NCBI RefSeq assembly: GCF_003386795.1
Contig: NZ_QTUC01000001.1
Coordinates: 4,030,001-4,094,000, forward strand
Direction of reading: 5' to 3'
Length of the DNA stretch: 64,000 bases
From: Thermasporomyces composti
Lineage (GTDB): Bacteria; Actinomycetota; Actinomycetes; Propionibacteriales; Actinopolymorphaceae
Part shown: positions 60,404 through 64,000 of the stretch, in pieces
How the letters are laid out: every line of letters starts with the position of its first letter
Numbering within the stretch: position 1 is the first letter of the stretch
The notes under the pieces: generated by a model
Told to the model about the DNA's origin: nothing
Seen by the model: only the letters and a program-made list of their open reading frames with translations
The model's database searches: none
Translations under genes and position numbers: made by a program

Positions 60404-63133
60404 TCACCAGGGAACGGCTGGCTCCGGAACCGCTTCCAGTGACTCGTCGACCAGCAGGCTGTCGAGCAGGAACGCCCGCGCGCCACCGTGCCGCAGTCGG
60501 AGGAGGTACGACACCACCCCGGAGAGCCCGACACCGTAGTCGGCGCCGTGGCTCCGAAGACTCTCGTCTGGCAGGAGGACGCGCCCGCGGCGACGGCAGT
60601 GACGCACGGCGAGCAGCGGGACCAAGTCCTCGGCCCAGGCGCGGTAGGTGGGGTCGGCGAGCCACGCGGCGGCGTCGAGGAGGAACTCACCGTCCCCGGC
60701 CAGCCCGTGGCAGACGACAGGCGAGGCGGTCCACCGAGCACGGTGGACCGCGCCGGCGGCGGCCCGGGCGTACTCGGCGAAGCGCTGTTCTCCGGTGACG
60801 GCGAACAGCCGAAGGAGGAACGTTCCAATCCCGGAGGACCCGTCGCACCAGTGCGACCTGCGCGTCGAGTCGTGCGGTCCGACCGGCCACCACGCGGCGC
60901 CGTCGTCGTCGCTGGAGGCGGCGCGACACAGCGCGGACCCGGCCTCGGCTGCCAAGGTGAGGCACGCCTCGTCCTTGAGCGCGGTGCCCAGGCAGAGCAG
61001 GGCGTAGCCGATCCCCGCGACGCCGTGAGCGAAACCGTAGTGGCACGTTCCGGCGAGCCGAGACCGGATACCGGTGGGGACCGGCCACGTCGGCCCGCAG
61101 GATCCGGGGACCGCCGCGTCGCGCAAGGAACGCGCACACTGAGCGGCCCGTTCGAGGAACCTGCCATCACCGCCGCGGTACTCGCCCGCGCCTGCCCGGC
61201 TGACGCCGGCCAGGTGAAGGTGGGCGAGCGCCGCTCCCGCTAGCCCGTGCGCGATGCCGGGCACGGGCCAGCTGGTCGGGAGCCGCAGTGCCACCCGTTC
61301 GGCGTGAGCACGCAACTGCGGTTCGTCGAGCGCCACCGCTGCGTCGGCGAGAACCCACGCCGTACCCGCCAGGCCGTCGTACAGGCCGGGAAGGAGCGGC
61401 TGGCCGTCCTCGCAGCGGTCCGCGAGCCACGAGGCCGCCTTCCGTGCGGCGGCATCCAGACCCAACGGCGTCCGCTCTGGCGGGATGCGGGCCCGCGCCT
61501 GGAGCAGCACGGAGAGAACACCAGCGGCGCCGTGGTGGACGGAACGAGGATCCGTTCGGCGCCCTGGCTCGCTCGTCGGCCACAGCCGATCCTCGTCGGG
61601 ACGCATGGTGGCGATGAGGTACTCGAGGCCGTCGGCGAGCAAGGCGTCGACCGACGGATGGTGGACCGGAGGAGGGGAGGGCGGGGTCGTGCGGGCAGCC
61701 GACAACAGCTGGCTCGCGCTCGGCAGGTCCCCGCGCTCCGCGGGATCGTCGGCGAGCAACGTCATGATCGCCGGCGCGAACAGACGCGCGGTGTCGCTGT
61801 AGCGTGCGACGAGACCCAGCCAGGGGGCGAGCCGCTCACGCATCGGTCGGTGCTCGTGGCCGTCATCGTCAGGGAGCACGGGATCGTTCCCTGTGGCGAG
61901 GAGGAACAGGAGTGCCCCAAGCCCGAACAGGTCCTGGACTGGCGTCGCTGGAACTGGCGTGTCCGGATCGTGCACCTCGGGTGCCCGGTACTCGCGGGCC
62001 CCTCGGCTGGGCGCGACGTGCCCGGTCGGCACCGCGTCGCTCACGGTGATGAGCGTCGGCCACCCGTCGGCGCCGACGACGATGTGCGACGGGTCGAGGT
62101 CCCGGAGCACGTACCCCGCCCGGTGCACTGAGGCCAGCAAGGACATCAACCGTCGAGCCACCAGCAGGGCCGCTGGCGCGGGCACGCCGCCCTCGCTCCC
62201 GGCATGCTGCTGAACCCACTGCCGCAAAGGTGTGGCTGGCCGGCTCTCACAGACCACGAACAGGTCGCCGGCGTTGGCGAACGCCTTGAGCGGACGAGGT
62301 ACGGGCACCCTCCGTGCCAGGTGGTGGAGGGTGTGAACCTCTCGGAGCAGTCGAGCGCGGGCGTCGGTGCCGTCAGCGTCGACGTCGGTGTGGGCGCGAG
62401 CGTGCTTGAGCACGACGTCGGTCGACCTGGGTTCTGCAGCCAGGTCGGTGGCGAGGTACACGCCACCTGTCGTAGTGACCCGCAGAGCGGAGGTGACGAG
62501 GTATCGACCGTGCAGGAGTATCGGACTCCTGGAGCGGTCGTGATCGTCGGCGCGATCGACGTGGAGCGGCGGGCGCTCGGCGCCGAGGCGGAGGTAGGGC
62601 CTGCGCTCGGAGACCTCGCACGCCACGACGGTCGCGGACGCAGCTCGTGCCGTCGTGAGGTCCACGTCGCCGTCACCGTCACTGATGTGGACGATGCCGC
62701 CGATCCGGTAGGGCCGAGCCTGCGGGATGCGTGGTCCGGGCAGTCCTCGGGTCGCCGTGTAGAGGTGCCTGGCCAGGTCGAGCAGGTGGGCGTCGTCGCC
62801 GTCCTCGGGCGAGGTGCTCAGGAAGATCCCGAATTCGCTGGCGGCGCATGTTTGACTGCCGAGGTGACGGACATGCTCGACCGTGGGAGCGAACGCGAAC
62901 GGCAGAGCTCGCTGGGCAAGGAGGGGAACCACCACCTGAAGGATCGTCAGGGCCGAGTGCGGCGCTGCCGACAGGTGCAAGCGCCACGGCCTCCCGGTTC
63001 TGCCGGTGGAGGGCACGGCGACGTACCAGGGTGTTCCAGGGACGATCCGCCACGACCCCGGGTCGAAGTCGTCGAGCAGACGCGCGACCTCGTCAGCCAA
63101 GGTACGTTCCTGTGATGCCCCTGGCAGCGCCAC
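60404..63133 (-). CDS. class III/IV lanthipeptide synthetase (lyase-kinase-LanC)
   Basis: A 909-residue three-domain protein. Residues 1 to about 200 match the phospho-Ser/Thr lyase domain of LanKC/LanL (WRLHLSAAPHSALTILQVVVPLLAQRALPFAF, ATRGLPGPRIPQARPYRIGGIV). A Ser/Thr kinase-like domain follows (ILLHGRYLVTSALRVTTTGGVYLATD, HRAGYVLRDLDPSHIVVGADGWP), though its DFG is not recognisable. From about 520 a LanC cyclase is present with GLYDGLAGTAW and FAHGVAGIGYAL. The zinc ligands are Cys763 in HWCDGSSGIG and Cys808-His809 in VVCHGLAG; these favour class IV over class III. GTG 63133 is a tentative start; a TTG at codon 12 has AGGA seven bases upstream. No precursor peptide gene is evident. Confidence 0.88.
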   Translation of the reverse strand: MALPGASQERTLADEVARLLDDFDPGSWRIVPGTPWYVAVPSTGRTGRPWRLHLSAAPHSALTILQVVVPLLAQRALPFAFAPTVEHVRHLGSQTCAASEFGIFLSTSPEDGDDAHLLDLARHLYTATRGLPGPRIPQARPYRIGGIVHISDGDGDVDLTTARAASATVVACEVSERRPYLRLGAERPPLHVDRADDHDRSRSPILLHGRYLVTSALRVTTTGGVYLATDLAAEPRSTDVVLKHARAHTDVDADGTDARARLLREVHTLHHLARRVPVPRPLKAFANAGDLFVVCESRPATPLRQWVQQHAGSEGGVPAPAALLVARRLMSLLASVHRAGYVLRDLDPSHIVVGADGWPTLITVSDAVPTGHVAPSRGAREYRAPEVHDPDTPVPATPVQDLFGLGALLFLLATGNDPVLPDDDGHEHRPMRERLAPWLGLVARYSDTARLFAPAIMTLLADDPAERGDLPSASQLLSAARTTPPSPPPVHHPSVDALLADGLEYLIATMRPDEDRLWPTSEPGRRTDPRSVHHGAAGVLSVLLQARARIPPERTPLGLDAAARKAASWLADRCEDGQPLLPGLYDGLAGTAWVLADAAVALDEPQLRAHAERVALRLPTSWPVPGIAHGLAGAALAHLHLAGVSRAGAGEYRGGDGRFLERAAQCARSLRDAAVPGSCGPTWPVPTGIRSRLAGTCHYGFAHGVAGIGYALLCLGTALKDEACLTLAAEAGSALCRAASSDDDGAAWWPVGPHDSTRRSHWCDGSSGIGTFLLRLFAVTGEQRFAEYARAAAGAVHRARWTASPVVCHGLAGDGEFLLDAAAWLADPTYRAWAEDLVPLLAVRHCRRRGRVLLPDESLRSHGADYGVGLSGVVSYLLRLRHGGARAFLLDSLLVDESLEAVPEPAVPW

Positions 63134-63438
63134 TGATCTCTCGCCCCCTCGGTGTCGTGTCCGCCACCCCGCCGGGGCGTTCCCGAGCAGTCGCCGACCA
63201 CCGTGCCGCGCAGAGACCGGTCAGTCGCGCGGATGCCACCCACAGACGCCCCTTCTGTCGGTGCTCCGCAACTATGCGTGCACATACGACTACCAACTGG
63301 TGTTACGGGGCGCAATGACTTCGGCGAAGAAAAGTCGCGGAGTCAGGTCACGATCCGAGCACGACGTTCCACAATCGCCCGAGGTGCCCGTCGGAGGTGC
63401 CGGTCGTCTGTCGGGGCGTCGACCACCCGGACGCGCAC
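63134..63438. other. 305-base gap without a supported gene
   Basis: Between the lanthipeptide synthetase start and the end of the beta-lactamase-like gene there are a few short Cys/Ser/Thr-containing frames on both strands but none with a convincing ribosome site or leader-peptide character. This gap is the expected place for a promoter and a precursor peptide. An AT-richer stretch around 63270-63340 may hold the promoter. Confidence 0.5.
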
Positions 63439-64000
63439 TCAGGAGCCCGCGACCAGGCGTCGATCACTCCAGCTCGCCGCCGCGACCCGCGCCACCAGGT
63501 CGCACGCCTCCTCGTCTCCCAGTGGCGCGCTCACACAGGTCACGAGAACGTAGGCGGGCGCGTCCGGTGGAAGGACCACAGCGGCGCTGTGGCGGATGCC
63601 ATCGACCCACCCGTTCTTGTGCGCGACGGCTGTGCCGGGTGGCAGGCCTCGCACCACGTCGTCGGTGACCTCCTGGGCGAGGAGGTTTGACAGCATCTCC
63701 TCGCACGCCTCCGGCGAGGCCAGGGCGCGGTCACCGTGAGCCGACCGTCGGGCGCCGAGGTAGACCGCGGCGAGGAGGGCGGCGAGGTCGCTGGCGGTCA
63801 CGACGTTCGACAGCCCTGCGTCCTCCGCGGCATAGTCCTGGATGCCGCGCGCCACGGTGGAGCGTCGGGCACCGACCGCAGCCCAGACCTCGGCGACCGC
63901 GGCCATCCCGACCCGCTCCAAGACCAGGTTGGTGGCGAGGTTGCTCGACCGCACGATCATTCGCCGGACCAGCCAGCGCAGCCGGGCGGTTCGGCCGAGC
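63439..64000 (-). CDS. class A beta-lactamase-like serine hydrolase (C-terminal part, cut by window end)
   Basis: The visible 186 residues run from the window edge to the stop at 63439. LVRRMIVRSSNLATNLVLERVG matches the SDN-motif helix (here SSN) of class A beta-lactamases, and AVAHKNGWVDGIRHSAAVV matches the KTG triad (here KNG). LLAQEVTDDVVRGLPPG is the typical preceding helix-loop. The nucleophile SxxK region is beyond the window. It may be a beta-lactamase or a related D,D-peptidase-like hydrolase. The open frame continues to base 64000, so no start is assigned. Confidence 0.82.
   Translation of the reverse strand, partial: LGRTARLRWLVRRMIVRSSNLATNLVLERVGMAAVAEVWAAVGARRSTVARGIQDYAAEDAGLSNVVTASDLAALLAAVYLGARRSAHGDRALASPEACEEMLSNLLAQEVTDDVVRGLPPGTAVAHKNGWVDGIRHSAAVVLPPDAPAYVLVTCVSAPLGDEEACDLVARVAAASWSDRRLVAGS

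Noticed and set aside
62947-63315. minus-strand frame starting at 63315 with several Cys residues, considered as a lanthipeptide precursor
   Set aside because: It has no ribosome site, overlaps the synthetase start out of frame by almost 190 bases and shows no leader/core division.
62731-63318. frame ending in a Cys/Ser/Thr-rich tail beside the lanthipeptide synthetase, considered as a precursor peptide
   Set aside because: There is no ribosome site at 63115, no leader-peptide character, it is on the opposite strand, and most of the frame is antisense to the synthetase.

Overview
The window is GC-rich DNA from an actinobacterium. The evidence is the strong G/C bias at third codon positions, frequent GTG starts, GGAGG ribosome sites, a complete egtABCD ergothioneine operon, OtrA-type and DrrAB-type resistance genes, and a large gene island resembling the mycobacterial DosR (dormancy) regulon. 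I cannot name the genus. No rRNA, tRNA, CRISPR array, insertion sequence or prophage is visible.

Layout. 1-3.0 kb (minus strand): a sulfur-scavenging locus with a solute-binding lipoprotein, a DszC/SfnB-like flavin monooxygenase and its flavin reductase. Each enzyme gene is preceded by a tiny Cys-containing leader ORF and a shared inverted repeat. 3.3-5.1 kb: an alpha/beta hydrolase, a small P-loop kinase-like protein and a VOC protein. 5.1-10.2 kb: a drug-resistance locus with DrrB/DrrA-like exporter, TetR-family regulator, a 40-bp palindrome and an OtrA-like ribosomal protection factor with an overlapping upstream ORF. 10.3-12.9 kb: a secreted sialidase with two LamG domains. 13-15.6 kb: NhaA and a DsbA-like protein. 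15.8-19.3 kb: an unusual fusion of a diacylglycerol-type glycosyltransferase with a WS/DGAT-type acyltransferase, coupled to a DMT-type membrane protein. 19.4-21.4 kb: a membrane protein and a CobW-like protein without its nucleotide-binding motifs. 21.4-27.1 kb (minus): gcdH-like dehydrogenase followed by egtA-egtB-egtC-egtD. 27.2-29.2 kb: a lipoprotein and an SPFH/NfeD pair.

29.5-52.5 kb is a dormancy/redox-stress island. It holds a DevS-like sensor kinase and DevR-like regulator, five universal stress proteins, two Acg-type nitroreductase-like proteins, Hsp20, a hemerythrin-like protein, a HypF-like protein, DUF1876, an Rv1733c-like membrane protein, an Rv2629-like release-factor-fold protein, class I aldolase, an AMP-ligase, two HAD proteins, a GAPDH-like protein and a CBS-pair protein. 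Many of its promoters carry a recurrent sequence close to GGGACCTTCGGCCC, which I propose as the DevR-like operator here. Several enzymes of the island have lost catalytic parts: GAPDH has Ala where the catalytic Cys should be, the AMP-ligase lacks its C-terminal domain, one HAD protein has Glu for the nucleophilic Asp, and HypF lacks its zinc fingers.

52.5-64 kb: TypA/BipA, SppA, TerC behind a yybP-ykoY-type Mn riboswitch, then a minus-strand series of class III/IV lanthipeptide synthetase, dipeptide epimerase, an endonuclease V-like protein without metal ligands and an NlpC/P60 peptidase, and finally a class A beta-lactamase-like gene cut by the window end.
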